A model generated the notes under the pieces. That model saw only the letters and a list, made by a program, of their open reading frames with translations. It was not told the origin of the DNA and searched no databases. Below are positions 42,788-51,656 of a stretch of 64,000 nucleotides of DNA, piece after piece. Position 1 is the stretch's first letter. Every line of letters begins with the position of its first letter. The translations under genes were made by a program, and so were the position numbers. The stretch is from an uncultured Opitutia bacterium (GTDB lineage: Bacteria > Verrucomicrobiota > Verrucomicrobiia > Opitutales > Opitutaceae). The stretch is taken from positions 232,045-296,044 of the forward strand of contig CAIPAH010000003.1 in the NCBI GenBank assembly GCA_903862955.1, in the 5' to 3' direction.

Positions 42788-42830
42788 TGCTGTCGCCTGT
42801 TCCGGCAGGCCGGCCTGTTGGGTCGGCGCT

Positions 42831-43199
42831 TCAGCCCAGGAGTTTCTTGGCGCCGGGAATCGTCCATGCCCGGGCGATCCGGCCGTCCTGCACCTCGTAG
42901 ATCATGATCACTTCGATCTCGCCGGGGCCTTCCGGGAAGGTGCGGGTGACGCGCTCGTGGTCGATGACTGTGGCGCCGCAGACGATCCGGTTCACCAGTG
43001 TGGCGTGGAGGTTGGACTCTTGGAAACGCAGGCCGAACCGCTGCCGCAGCTCCGCGGTGCCCCGCGCGAGGAGTTTGGCCGGGTGCTCGAAGAGCTCGGC
43101 GTCGTCGGCGTAGATGGCGAGGAGGCCGTCAAGGTCGCGGGCGTTGTAGGCGTCGAGCTGGCGCTGGACGGCGGCGGCGGGAGTGGACGGCGAGGGCAT
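42831..43199 (-). CDS. SnoaL/NTF2-like fold protein
   Basis: A 122-residue protein with the NTF2-like pattern: VQRQLDAYNARDLDGLLAIY, ADDAELFEHPAKLLARGTAE and an EVIMIYEVQDGRIARAW ending. This fold is used by steroid isomerases, cyclases and many small binding proteins; the sequence does not decide among them. It follows the DUF1801-like gene by four bases on the same strand. Confidence 0.78.
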   Translation of the reverse strand: MPSPSTPAAAVQRQLDAYNARDLDGLLAIYADDAELFEHPAKLLARGTAELRQRFGLRFQESNLHATLVNRIVCGATVIDHERVTRTFPEGPGEIEVIMIYEVQDGRIARAWTIPGAKKLLG

Positions 43200-43203
43200 G
43201 GGC

Positions 43204-43623
43204 TTAGGCGTTCTGCCTGAGCTCGGCGGTGACTCGAGCCTTCATGTCTTCGTAAGCGGACGTGATCAGTTGGGTCAGCGCGCCCACGTCGGGTTCGAGG
43301 CCTGGGACGAGTTTCACGTGCCGCATGAACTTCCCTGTGCCCACCAGCAGGCCGTACGGGTCGGCCAGTGCTGCGCCGCGAAAGAAACCGACATTCACAT
43401 GGGCCGTGAAAACGTTAACGTAGCCAAAGCCCGCATCGCCGACGCACGCCGTGGGGTGCCCGTCGTGCAACAGCTCCCGGACGTCGTCGCCGCACCCGCG
43501 CATCACAGCGAACCAGTGCCGCGCGAGGATGCCCAAGTCATCCGCATGAGCCTTCATCCAAACCTCGATGGAGGAATCGCGTTCCACCGCCCCGGTGAAG
43601 CGCAGCAGTTGGGTGGGCTTCAT
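43204..43623 (-). CDS. DUF1801/YdhG-like protein
   Basis: A 139-residue protein. VFTAHVNVGFFRGAALADP followed by GTGKFMRHVKLVPG is the DUF1801/YdhG pattern, a small alpha/beta fold related to frataxin-like proteins. Function is unknown. It forms a pair with the NTF2-like gene downstream. Confidence 0.72.
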   Translation of the reverse strand: MKPTQLLRFTGAVERDSSIEVWMKAHADDLGILARHWFAVMRGCGDDVRELLHDGHPTACVGDAGFGYVNVFTAHVNVGFFRGAALADPYGLLVGTGKFMRHVKLVPGLEPDVGALTQLITSAYEDMKARVTAELRQNA

Positions 43624-43695
43624 TATCAGCGCGGCCGCACGGTCGACTTTTCTGGATTCAAGGCATGTCTCGTTTCAGGCGCCTTCCCTCTGGTG

Positions 43696-44016
43696 CTAGA
43701 GAAACCCTCGATGGTGCAGCCACAGAGTGAAAGCCGAGAGCATAAATGAGAGTGCGGCGAACTTCATGAAAGGATACGCTTGTTCATGGCTCTTTGTCGT
43801 CTCCCGAGTGGCATGGGCTGCAAGTAAAAGTAGCAACCCCACGAGAAATGCTAGCGGCCAAATGATATCGATAATTTCTCTGAGCCAGTTTCGGAACGAC
43901 CAGTGGCTGTAGTAGAGGCCTGAACCAAACGTCAGGATGATAACGCCCCAGCACAGAATGAGGAAGTCCGCAGTCGAGAAGAAATTGCGCAATCGAGATT
44001 TCTGAGGCGCGTTCAC
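43696..44016 (-). CDS. Hypothetical three-TM membrane protein, low GC
   Basis: A 106-residue protein with three hydrophobic segments (FLILCWGVIILTFGSGLYY, IIWPLAFLVGLLLLLAAHA, FAALSFMLSAFTLWLHH). GC content is visibly lower than its neighbours, about half, suggesting acquisition from elsewhere. It is not recognised. It lies 22 bases after the glutamate dehydrogenase gene on the same strand. Confidence 0.58.
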   Translation of the reverse strand: MNAPQKSRLRNFFSTADFLILCWGVIILTFGSGLYYSHWSFRNWLREIIDIIWPLAFLVGLLLLLAAHATRETTKSHEQAYPFMKFAALSFMLSAFTLWLHHRGFL

Positions 44017-44038
44017 AATCGATCCCTGCGGGCTGAAT

Positions 44039-45313
44039 TTACGGGAACAACCCGCGCGCGGCCTTGGCTTCGGCGACGCGGCCGATGCCGAGGGTGAGGG
44101 CGGCGAGGCGGCGGCTGAACTTGAACTTCCGCTTCTGCGCGTCGACGGACTCCTTGGCGCGGTCGAGCATCACGTAGAGCTTCTGCATCACTTCGTCGCG
44201 GCTCCAGTAGAAGCTGGAGAGGTTCTGCAGCCACTCGAAATACGACACGATCACGCCGCCGGAATTGCAGAGCACGTCGGGGATCAGCTCGATATCGCCG
44301 CGGTCCTCGATGATCTTGTCGGCGGCGTTGGTCGTCGGGCCGTTGGCGGCCTCCGCGAGGAGGCGGCACTGGATCTTCTTGGCGTTCTTGTCGGTGATGA
44401 CGCGTTCGAGTGCGGCCGGGACGAGCACGGTGCACTTGAGCTCGAGCAGCTTGTCGTTGGAGATGGGTTCGCCGCCATCGAAGTCCTTCAGCACCTTGGC
44501 ATACGCGAGGTAAGCGAGGGCCTTCTTGATGTTGATGCCCTTGGCGTTGTAGATGCCGCCGGTGTAGTCGGAGATGGCGATGATCTTCGCGCCGTAGGAC
44601 TCGAGGGCGATGGCGGTTTCGCTGCCGACGTTGCCGAAGCCCTGGATGACGGCGGTGGCCTTGTTGATCGGGACCTTCATGTCCTCGAGGTATTTTTTGA
44701 TGAGGTAGGCGACACCGGCGCCGGTGGCCTCGCGGCGGCCCTGCGAGCCGCCGAGGGCGATCGGCTTGCCGGTGACGACGGCGGGCGAAAGGTGGCCGAC
44801 GTGGGTGGAATACGTGTCCATCATCCAGCCCATGATCTTCTCGTTGGTGCCGACGTCCGGCGCGGGGACGTCGGTGTGCGGCCCGAGGAAGCTGACCATT
44901 TCCTGCATGTAGCGGCGGGAGAGATGCTCGAGTTCGTTCTCGGTGAGGAGCTTGGGATCGACGATGACGCCGCCTTTGGCGCCGCCGTAGGGCAGGCCGG
45001 CGAGGGAGCATTTCCAGCTCATCCACATGGCGAGCGCGGCGACCTCGCCGATGGTGACGTGTTCGTGGAAGCGGATGCCGCCCTTGGACGGGCCGGTGGA
45101 AAGGTTGTGCTGGACGCGGTAGCCCTCGAAGACGGTCACGCTGCCATCGAGGCGGCGGACGGGCAGGCTGACGGCGAGGCAGCGGCGGGGGTATTTGGTG
45201 CGGTCCCGGATGGCCTCGGGCAGGTTGATGGCGTCGGCGGCCTGGTCGAACTGGCGGCACGCCATCGTGAAGACGTCGGAGTTGTAGAGCGCGGAAATGA
45301 TGGCTTTGGACAT
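44039..45313 (-). CDS. Glu/Leu/Phe/Val dehydrogenase (glutamate dehydrogenase)
   Basis: A 424-residue enzyme of the hexameric GDH family. Substrate-site motifs are GPSKGGIRFHEHV, LPYGGAKGGVIVDP with the catalytic Lys, and APDVGTNEKIMGWM. The nucleotide-binding fold is AVIQGFGNVGSETAIAL with ISDYTGGIYN, and EAANGPTT and CNSGGVIVSYFEW complete it. Length and pattern fit catabolic or NAD-type GDH, but cofactor preference is not decided. The ATG at 45313 fits the family N-terminus; longer readings upstream are not conserved. Confidence 0.93.
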   Translation of the reverse strand: MSKAIISALYNSDVFTMACRQFDQAADAINLPEAIRDRTKYPRRCLAVSLPVRRLDGSVTVFEGYRVQHNLSTGPSKGGIRFHEHVTIGEVAALAMWMSWKCSLAGLPYGGAKGGVIVDPKLLTENELEHLSRRYMQEMVSFLGPHTDVPAPDVGTNEKIMGWMMDTYSTHVGHLSPAVVTGKPIALGGSQGRREATGAGVAYLIKKYLEDMKVPINKATAVIQGFGNVGSETAIALESYGAKIIAISDYTGGIYNAKGINIKKALAYLAYAKVLKDFDGGEPISNDKLLELKCTVLVPAALERVITDKNAKKIQCRLLAEAANGPTTNAADKIIEDRGDIELIPDVLCNSGGVIVSYFEWLQNLSSFYWSRDEVMQKLYVMLDRAKESVDAQKRKFKFSRRLAALTLGIGRVAEAKAARGLFP

Positions 45314-45455
45314 GGGGACGGAAGGTTGGGGAAGACGGAGGGGACCGTTGCGAATGTGGCGAACATGGGCAAAATCAGGGGGTTTAGCAATTGGCTTCGG
45401 GCCAGCAACTCCTTGAATATCCGCACTAATCAACCCCTCAACGGGGCATGATAAC

Positions 45456-46880
45456 ATGGGCGCACTGCTTAAACTGACTCGCTGGCTCTGCCAGAAGGCC
45501 GCCACGGCAGGGCTGATCCTGGGGCTGGCCGTGGTGGCGTGCGGGTTGTGGCTGTTTTTGAAGGACAACGTCGATTTCGACGAGTGGCGGCAGGATGCGC
45601 TGCGGACGCTCACCGGCGAGCGGGCGAAGATCCAGTCGGCCCTGGGCGACGTGCACAGCCGGCTGGAGCGAATCACCCGTGACGTCGCCACCGAGCAGGA
45701 CCGCATCCGCCAGACGGACCTGGTGATTGCCCAATTGAAAGGCTTGGACAGCACCTGGGACCGCCTGACGGGCGACGCGCAGCAGAAGGCCAACTCGGAG
45801 CGTCGCGCGAAGCTGGAAACGATGCGGGACGAGGCGGCCGCAAAGGTGGCGGCGCTGCAGACCGAATATACCCGCACGACGTGGGAGCGGGATGGGCTGG
45901 AGATCGCGCTGGGCAAGCTGGACGTGCAGCTCAAGGCGGTGGAGGCGAAGCGCTCGAAGGTGCTGCACTACCTGGACCTCGCGTGGAATTACCAAGTGGG
46001 CCGGCTAAAGGTGAAGTGGTGGGTGACGATCATCCTCGGCCTGTATTTTTTCGGGCCGACGGTGGGCAAGCTGGCGATGTATCACATCTTGGCGCCGTGG
46101 ATCGCCCGTGGCCGCCCAGTGCAACTGACGCCCGAGATGGGCGAGTTGCCCCGGATCGGCATCAGCCGGGTTTCGACCGACGTGACGCTGCAGCCGGGTG
46201 AACGGCTGCTGGTGAAGGAGAAGCTGCTGCAGGCGTCGGATGAAGGCTTGAAACGCAAGACGAGTTTCGTGTTGGACTGGAGCATCCCTTTCACGTGCAT
46301 CGCGGCCGGGCTGACCGAGCTGGTGGAGTTGCGGAATGTGCGGCCGGCGGGTGACCAAGGTTGCACGCTGTCCAACCCGAACGACGCGCACAGCGAACTG
46401 GCGATCGTGACGCTGCCGGTGGGGTCAGCGATGGTGATCCGGCCGAGTTTCCTCGTGGGCGTGATCCGCGCGCCGAACCAGGGGCTCACCATTCGACGCC
46501 GTTGGCAGCTGTTTCGTTGGCAGGCGTGGGTGACGTTGCAGTTCCGGTTTTTCGAATTTGTCGGGCCCTGCCGGCTGATCCTCGTCGGCAACCGCGGGGT
46601 GCGGGCTGAGTGGCTGCTGCCGCGCGAGGCCAACCCGAACCCGGCGCGTCGGATCAACCAGGATGCGACGATCGGGTTTACGCCGAACCTGGCCTACGAG
46701 CCGGTGCGGGCGGAGACGTTTTGGGGCTATTACCGCAACGTGAACCCGCTCTTCGACGACCTGTTTTCCGGGCAGGGCGTGTTCCTGTGTCAGCAGGTTT
46801 CAGCCCAAGGCGACGCGAGCCAGGCGAGGAAGTTCTGGTCCGGAGTGTGGCATGGGGCGCTGAAGGTGTTTGGATTATGA
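45456..46880 (+). CDS. Membrane protein with periplasmic coiled coil, unknown function
   Basis: A 474-residue protein. A membrane segment (ATAGLILGLAVVACGLWLFL) is followed by about 140 residues of heptad-like coiled coil (DVHSRLERITRDVATEQDRI, AAKVAALQTEYTRTTWERD). A second membrane segment (WWVTIILGLYFFGPTVGKL) follows, then a 250-residue beta-rich domain with LQPGERLLVKEKLLQASDEG, SELAIVTLPVGSAMVIRPS and FVGPCRLILVGNRGVRAEWL. That domain has an AIM24-like feel but is not assigned. It is divergent from glutamate dehydrogenase and ends three bases before a boundary repeat. Confidence 0.7.
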   Translation: MGALLKLTRWLCQKAATAGLILGLAVVACGLWLFLKDNVDFDEWRQDALRTLTGERAKIQSALGDVHSRLERITRDVATEQDRIRQTDLVIAQLKGLDSTWDRLTGDAQQKANSERRAKLETMRDEAAAKVAALQTEYTRTTWERDGLEIALGKLDVQLKAVEAKRSKVLHYLDLAWNYQVGRLKVKWWVTIILGLYFFGPTVGKLAMYHILAPWIARGRPVQLTPEMGELPRIGISRVSTDVTLQPGERLLVKEKLLQASDEGLKRKTSFVLDWSIPFTCIAAGLTELVELRNVRPAGDQGCTLSNPNDAHSELAIVTLPVGSAMVIRPSFLVGVIRAPNQGLTIRRRWQLFRWQAWVTLQFRFFEFVGPCRLILVGNRGVRAEWLLPREANPNPARRINQDATIGFTPNLAYEPVRAETFWGYYRNVNPLFDDLFSGQGVFLCQQVSAQGDASQARKFWSGVWHGALKVFGL

Positions 46881-46882
46881 TT

Positions 46883-47391
46883 TTTTAGCCGGAAGCCAGG
46901 AAACTGCTAGTTCCCGGGCCGCTGCTCCGGGCCGACGCGCTTCACTTGGAGCGTCGAGCAAGCAAAATTCAAAATCAGGCCGAAGGGCTTTCCTGTTGCT
47001 TTCAGATACGACCGTAACGTGGCGTAGAAAATATCCTGCAGGTCGAGAACTGCCTTCAGTTCCACTACCACAACGTCCTCGACGAGAAGGTCCAGGCGAT
47101 GTTCGCCCACTGGCTGGCCTCGGTAGAGCACTTCCACCCGGTGCTGACGTTCAAAGTGCAACTCAAGCGCGGCTAGTTCCACACACAATGCCTCCTCGTA
47201 AATTGCCTCCAGGAACCCCGGACCCAGGCTACGATGAACCCGAATGGCCGCTCCGATGATCTTTTCGCTCAGTTCCTCCTGCTCCATGAGTCTGCCCGAT
47301 TTTGCCCACATCTGCGGAGTTTCAAACGAGTCATCCGTAACATTCACGTCAGTTCATGCCTGATTCCTGGTTTCCTGGCTTCCGGCTAAAA
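46883..47391. mobile_element. GxxExxY gene bounded by perfect 22-bp inverted repeats (candidate element)
   Basis: The left boundary 46883-46904 and right boundary 47370-47391 are perfect 22-bp inverted repeats of the AGCCGGAAGCCAGGAA family. The only gene inside is the GxxExxY protein, whose stop is two bases inside the left repeat. The unit of about 509 bases lies between a membrane-protein gene and uvrB. No transposase and no clear target duplication are visible. A geneless hairpin of the same family lies at 39456-39528. Confidence 0.6.
46907..47287 (-). CDS. GxxExxY protein (PD-(D/E)XK-like family)
   Basis: A 126-residue protein from ATG 47287; an upstream ATG at 47347 would add 20 residues. 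The hallmark motif is GFLEAIYEEAL (GxxExxY), preceded by SEKIIGAAIRVHRSLGPG. Next come the nuclease-like strands HRLDLLVEDVVVVELKAV, which resemble the D-(D/E)xK core of the PD-(D/E)XK superfamily. GxxExxY proteins are abundant in Verrucomicrobia, Planctomycetes and Bacteroidetes and have no proven function. It is enclosed by inverted repeats. Base composition resembles its host region. Confidence 0.82.
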   Translation of the reverse strand: MEQEELSEKIIGAAIRVHRSLGPGFLEAIYEEALCVELAALELHFERQHRVEVLYRGQPVGEHRLDLLVEDVVVVELKAVLDLQDIFYATLRSYLKATGKPFGLILNFACSTLQVKRVGPEQRPGN

Positions 47392-47461
47392 TGCGCAGGG
47401 TCGCTCAAGCGCCTCGTGCTGGGTTTGCATTCGCGCCGTTAGGGGATTCGCTCACGGGTTC

Positions 47462-49483
47462 ATGGGTTCACTCTTCAAGCTCAGCTCGGACTACACGCCG
47501 CAGGGTGATCAGCCCCAGGCCATCGAGAAGCTCGTGGCGTCGATTCGCACGGGGAACCGGCACCAGACGCTGCTCGGCGTCACCGGCTCGGGCAAGACGT
47601 TCACCATGGCGAACGTCATCGCCCAGTGCGAGCGGCCCACGCTGATCATTTCGCACAACAAGACCCTCGCCGCGCAGCTCTACTCGGAGTTCAAGGCGTT
47701 CTTCCCGGAGGCGGCGGTCGAATACTTCGTCAGCTACTACGACTACTACCAGCCCGAGGCCTACATCCCGTCCAGCGACACGTTCATCGAGAAGGACTCG
47801 TCCATCAACGAGGAGATCGAGCGCCTCCGGATCTCGACAACCAGTTCGCTCGTCTCGCGGCGCGACGTGATTGTGATCGCGAGCGTGTCGTGCATCTACG
47901 GCCTGGGTTCGCCCGAGGAGTTCACGTCCATGCGCATCCCGCTGCGCCGCGGGCAGCCGTTTGGCCGGCAGCGGTTGCTGGAGGGCCTGGTGGACAACAT
48001 TTACGAGCGGAATGACATCGAGCTGAAGCCCGGGCGGTTTCGCGTGCGCGGCGACGTGGTGGACATCATGCCGGCCTATCTCGAGCACGGGCTGCGCGTG
48101 GAGTTCTTCGGCGACGAGGTGGAGGCGCTGAGTGAGTTCGACCCGCTGACGGGCGAGGTGCTGCGCTCGCTCGACCAGTTTGACCTCTACCCGGCGAATC
48201 AATACGTCACCAGCCGCGGCAAGCTGGACCCGGCGATCGCGGCCATCAAAGCGGAGCTGGATGAGCGGGTGGCGTTCTTCGAGAAGAACCAGCAGTTCCT
48301 CGAGGCGCAGCGCGTGCGCATGCGGACGAACTACGACCTGGAGATGCTGCAGGAGATGGGCTTCTGCAACGGCATCGAAAACTACTCGCGCCACCTGACG
48401 GGCCGGAAGGCGGGCGAGCGGCCGTTCTGCCTGATCGATTTCTTTCCGAAGGACTTCCTACTGATGGTCGACGAGAGCCACGCGACGGTGCCGCAGATCG
48501 GCGGGATGTTCAATGGGGACAAGGCGCGGAAGACGACGCTGGTGAACTTCGGGTTCCGGTTGCCCTCGGCGCTCGACAATCGCCCGCAGAGCTTCGAGGA
48601 GTTCAACCAAGTCACCGGACAAACCCTGTATGTGTCGGCGACGCCGGCGCAGTATGAAATCGGTCTTTCCACCGTGGTCGCCGAGCAGCTGATCCGCCCG
48701 ACGGGTCTGCTGGACCCGGAGATCACGCTGCGCCCGACCAAGGGCCAGGTGGAGGACCTGATTGGCGAAGTCCGCGCCGCGGCCGCGGCGGGCGAGCGCG
48801 TACTGGTCACGACGCTGACGAAGCGTTTGTCGGAGGACCTGACGACCTACCTGCGCGACGCGAAGATCCGGGTCGAGTATCTGCACTCCGACATCGACGC
48901 GATCGAGCGGGTGGAAATCCTGCGCAACCTGCGGCTGGGAAATTTCGATGCGCTGATCGGCATCAATCTCCTGCGGGAAGGTCTCGACCTGCCGGAGGTG
49001 GCGCTCGTGGCGATCCTCGACGCGGACAAGGAAGGTTTCCTCCGCAGCGAGACGAGCCTCATCCAGACCGCCGGGCGCGCGGCGCGGCATGAGAAGGGTC
49101 GGGTGATTTTCTATGCCGACCATCAGACGGAGTCCATCAAGCGCACGATGGCGACGGTGACCTATCGGCGGGAAAAGCAGCTGGCCTACAACGTGGCCCA
49201 CGGCATCACGCCGCAAAGCGTGAAGCGCGGCGTGCAGGCGAGCCTGCATTCCTACAATGGCACGGGCGAACGGGCGGAGCCGGCGGTGGCGGAAGCGGTG
49301 GACGATGTCGCGGCGGTGATTGCGGAGCTGGAGGACGAGATGCAGGAGGCGGCTGGGCGGCTGGAGTTCGAGCGCGCCGCCGTGCTGCGCGACCAGATCG
49401 ACGCGCTGAAGAGCGGGGATTACAAACGGGCCAGCCAGTCCGAGGCGACCTACCGCGGCAGCAAAAAGCGCCGGCGAAATTAG
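47462..49483 (+). CDS. uvrB: Excinuclease ABC subunit B
   Basis: A 673-residue helicase-like protein of nucleotide excision repair. Walker A is [17 protein letters not shown], followed by [14 protein letters not shown] and [20 protein letters not shown] (the beta-hairpin that clamps DNA). [31 protein letters not shown] and [14 protein letters not shown] follow, and a C-terminal UVR motif ([20 protein letters not shown]) binds UvrC. It is full length. A minus-strand terminator hairpin overlaps its last codons. Confidence 0.97.
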   Translation: MGSLFKLSSDYTPQGDQPQAIEKLVASIRTGNRHQTLLGVTGSGKTFTMANVIAQCERPTLIISHNKTLAAQLYSEFKAFFPEAAVEYFVSYYDYYQPEAYIPSSDTFIEKDSSINEEIERLRISTTSSLVSRRDVIVIASVSCIYGLGSPEEFTSMRIPLRRGQPFGRQRLLEGLVDNIYERNDIELKPGRFRVRGDVVDIMPAYLEHGLRVEFFGDEVEALSEFDPLTGEVLRSLDQFDLYPANQYVTSRGKLDPAIAAIKAELDERVAFFEKNQQFLEAQRVRMRTNYDLEMLQEMGFCNGIENYSRHLTGRKAGERPFCLIDFFPKDFLLMVDESHATVPQIGGMFNGDKARKTTLVNFGFRLPSALDNRPQSFEEFNQVTGQTLYVSATPAQYEIGLSTVVAEQLIRPTGLLDPEITLRPTKGQVEDLIGEVRAAAAAGERVLVTTLTKRLSEDLTTYLRDAKIRVEYLHSDIDAIERVEILRNLRLGNFDALIGINLLREGLDLPEVALVAILDADKEGFLRSETSLIQTAGRAARHEKGRVIFYADHQTESIKRTMATVTYRREKQLAYNVAHGITPQSVKRGVQASLHSYNGTGERAEPAVAEAVDDVAAVIAELEDEMQEAAGRLEFERAAVLRDQIDALKSGDYKRASQSEATYRGSKKRRRN

Positions 49484-49490
49484 CCGGCGC
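49463..49490 (-). terminator. Intrinsic terminator of the small lipoprotein gene, inside the uvrB 3' end
   Basis: A perfect 8-bp stem (49468-49475 pairing with 49483-49490, 7-base loop) is followed on the minus strand by five T residues at 49463-49467. The hairpin overlaps the uvrB stop codon, so it may also shape the end of the uvrB message. Confidence 0.75.
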
Positions 49491-49522
49491 GAAGGCCCGG
49501 AGCGCGACAAACGGGTCGAAGA

Positions 49523-49828
49523 CTATTTCGGGGTGGGAACGTTTTGCGCGCCGGGGATGCCGGTTTGCGGTCCCGTCTCGGGACTGGTGCCGCTGCGCTG
49601 AATGTCCCGGAAGATTTCCTGGGTCCGCTCCGTTTCCTGGGCGGAGACGCGCGCATCGTCCTTGGGCACCTTGATCGGGATGTTGCTGCCGACGGGGTAG
49701 TAATCGACGTATTGATCCTTGTTCGCCTTTTCCTTCCGGGCTTGCTCCTTGACGCGTTCGCTCGCGCAGGCCGAAAGGAGCGAAAGGGCGAACAGCCCGA
49801 CAACGAGGGGGTGCAGCTTGAGTTTCAT
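49523..49828 (-). CDS. Small lipoprotein, unknown function
   Basis: A 101-residue exported lipoprotein. The signal peptide ends in LSLLSAC, a good lipobox at about residues 16-22. The mature protein is short and polar (SERVKEQARKEKANKDQYVD, YYPVGSNIPIKVPKDDARVS) with a proline-rich end. It is not recognised. It starts 53 bases after hpt stops on the same strand and has its own terminator. Confidence 0.68.
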   Translation of the reverse strand: MKLKLHPLVVGLFALSLLSACASERVKEQARKEKANKDQYVDYYPVGSNIPIKVPKDDARVSAQETERTQEIFRDIQRSGTSPETGPQTGIPGAQNVPTPK

Positions 49829-49881
49829 CGAGTGGTGGGTGGGCGGGATTACAAATCGGTCCATCACGCGGGCTCGCCAGC

Positions 49882-50433
49882 TCAGGTTTTGGGCCGGAGA
49901 ACGCCAATGTAGTTGAGGTTGCGGTAGCGTTCCGCGAAGTCGAGGCCGTAGCCGACGACAAACTTGTCGGGGATCTCAAAACCGACCAAGTCCGCCTCGA
50001 ACGGCACCTGGCGGCGGCCCTTCTTGTCGAGGAGCACGCACACGCGGATGCTGGCGGGATTGAGGCCGCGGATCATGGACGTGATGAGCGAGAGGGTTTT
50101 TCCGGTGTCGAGGATGTCATCGAGGATCAGCACGTGGCGGCCGGTGATGTCGAGGGTGAGTCCATGGACCATCTTGGGCGTGCCGTGCGACTCGGTGGCG
50201 CTGCCGTAGCTGCTGGTGCGGATGCAGTCGAGGCGCACGGCGTTGTCCACCTGGCGGAGGAGGTCGGCGGTGAAAAGAATGGCGCCGTTCATGATGGCGA
50301 TGACGGTGATCTCGTCGTCGCCGTAGAGCCGCTTGAGTTCGCGCCCGAGTTCCTGGACGCGCTGGCGGATGGCGGCCTCGCTCACTAGGATGCTTTCGAC
50401 GTCAGGGTGCAGGGCGGCGGTCGTGGAGGCCAT
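49882..50433 (-). CDS. hpt: Hypoxanthine phosphoribosyltransferase
   Basis: A 183-residue purine salvage enzyme. The PRPP loop is HVLILDDILDTGKTLSLI. Other family motifs are IAIMNGAILFTADLL, RTSSYGSATES, VCVLLDKKGRRQ and PDKFVVGYGLDFAERYRNL. It converts hypoxanthine (and usually guanine) to IMP (GMP). The start at 50433 is preferred; GTG or ATG codons just upstream extend it by six residues without pattern. It is divergent from the iron-type ABC genes. Confidence 0.93.
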   Translation of the reverse strand: MASTTAALHPDVESILVSEAAIRQRVQELGRELKRLYGDDEITVIAIMNGAILFTADLLRQVDNAVRLDCIRTSSYGSATESHGTPKMVHGLTLDITGRHVLILDDILDTGKTLSLITSMIRGLNPASIRVCVLLDKKGRRQVPFEADLVGFEIPDKFVVGYGLDFAERYRNLNYIGVLRPKT

Positions 50434-50578
50434 GGTGCGGGAGCGAGACAAAGGGCGGCGGCCGTGGCAACGGCGTTTCGCGGTTCGGGCTAATTACTTT
50501 GACTCCGCCCACCCTGAAATCTTGCTTCGGCGCGACCCATGCGCGGCCCGCCTTCGCCCAGGCTGCGGCGCGGTAAAC

Positions 50579-51649
50579 ATGATTTCCATTCGCATCGAGC
50601 ATCTTACCAAGCGTTTTGGCGCCGTCACCGCGGTGCAGGCGCTGGACCTGACCATCGAGGCGGGGGAACTGTTTTTCCTGCTGGGACCCAGCGGGTGCGG
50701 CAAGACGACGCTGCTGCGCTGCCTGGCGGGCTTCTACATCCCGGACGAAGGACGCATCCGGTTTGGCGAGGAAGACGTGACCCGCCTGGCGCCGCACAAG
50801 CGGAACACCGGCATGATGTTCCAGAGCTACGCCCTGTGGCCGCACCTGACCGTCGCGGAAAACGTGGCCTTCGGGTTGGAGGAACGGAAGGTGGGCAAGG
50901 CGGAGATCAAGCGGCGGGTGGGCGAGGCGCTGGAATCGGTACACATGGGCGCGTATGCCGCGCGGAAGCCGAACGAACTTTCCGGCGGCCAGCAGCAGCG
51001 CGTGGCGCTCGCGCGCGCGCTCGTGATCCGGCCGCGATGTCTCCTGCTGGACGAGCCGCTTTCCAACCTCGACGCCAAGCTCCGGCTGGAAATGCGCGCC
51101 GAGATCCGGCGGGTGTGCAAGGAGTTCAAACTCACGACGGTCTACGTCACGCACGACCAGAAGGAGGCGCTGTCGATTTCGGACCGTATTGCGATGATGG
51201 ACGGCGGTCACATCCTGCAGGTGGGCTCGCCCCGCGAAATCTACCGGCGTCCGGCGTGCAAGACGGTGGCCAATTTCATCGGCGAGACGGATTTCATCCC
51301 GGGCAAGGTTCTGGGCCTGACCGACGGCCACGTGACAGTGGAGACGCCCGTGGGCAATTTTGTCGGCGTGCTGGGCGATGTGAAGGCGAAGCCGGCTGTC
51401 GGTGCCGTCGTGACGGTGTCGATTCGGCCGGAATGCTGGAACCTGAGCCGCGAAAACCCGGGCCTGAACGCGGTGCAGGGTCGCATTGGCGACTGCGTTT
51501 ACCTCGGCGAGGTGGCGCAATACGTCTTTGTCAGCGGCGGCATGCGCCTGAAAATCTTTGAGCTGAACCCGCGCTTTGTGGAGCAGTCGGCGCGCGGGGA
51601 ACTCTATGCGCGGGCCGACCCGGAGGACGTCGTGGTGCTGGTGGCTTGA
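50579..51649 (+). CDS. ABC transporter ATP-binding protein (Fe3+/spermidine-putrescine type)
   Basis: A 356-residue ATPase: Walker [18 protein letters not shown]-loop [20 protein letters not shown], signature [17 protein letters not shown], Walker [13 protein letters not shown] and switch [17 protein letters not shown]-terminal TOBE-like domain ([26 protein letters not shown]) follows. This is the FbpC/PotA architecture. The binding-protein gene starts seven bases later. No permease gene is present, so the membrane partner must be encoded elsewhere. Confidence 0.9.
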   Translation: MISIRIEHLTKRFGAVTAVQALDLTIEAGELFFLLGPSGCGKTTLLRCLAGFYIPDEGRIRFGEEDVTRLAPHKRNTGMMFQSYALWPHLTVAENVAFGLEERKVGKAEIKRRVGEALESVHMGAYAARKPNELSGGQQQRVALARALVIRPRCLLLDEPLSNLDAKLRLEMRAEIRRVCKEFKLTTVYVTHDQKEALSISDRIAMMDGGHILQVGSPREIYRRPACKTVANFIGETDFIPGKVLGLTDGHVTVETPVGNFVGVLGDVKAKPAVGAVVTVSIRPECWNLSRENPGLNAVQGRIGDCVYLGEVAQYVFVSGGMRLKIFELNPRFVEQSARGELYARADPEDVVVLVA

Positions 51650-51656
51650 GCGCACC

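Noticed and set aside
46860..47410. Target-site duplication at the ends of the GxxExxY unit
   Set aside because: The bases outside the two inverted repeats share no direct repeat beyond the A/T run, so classic transposition is not supported.
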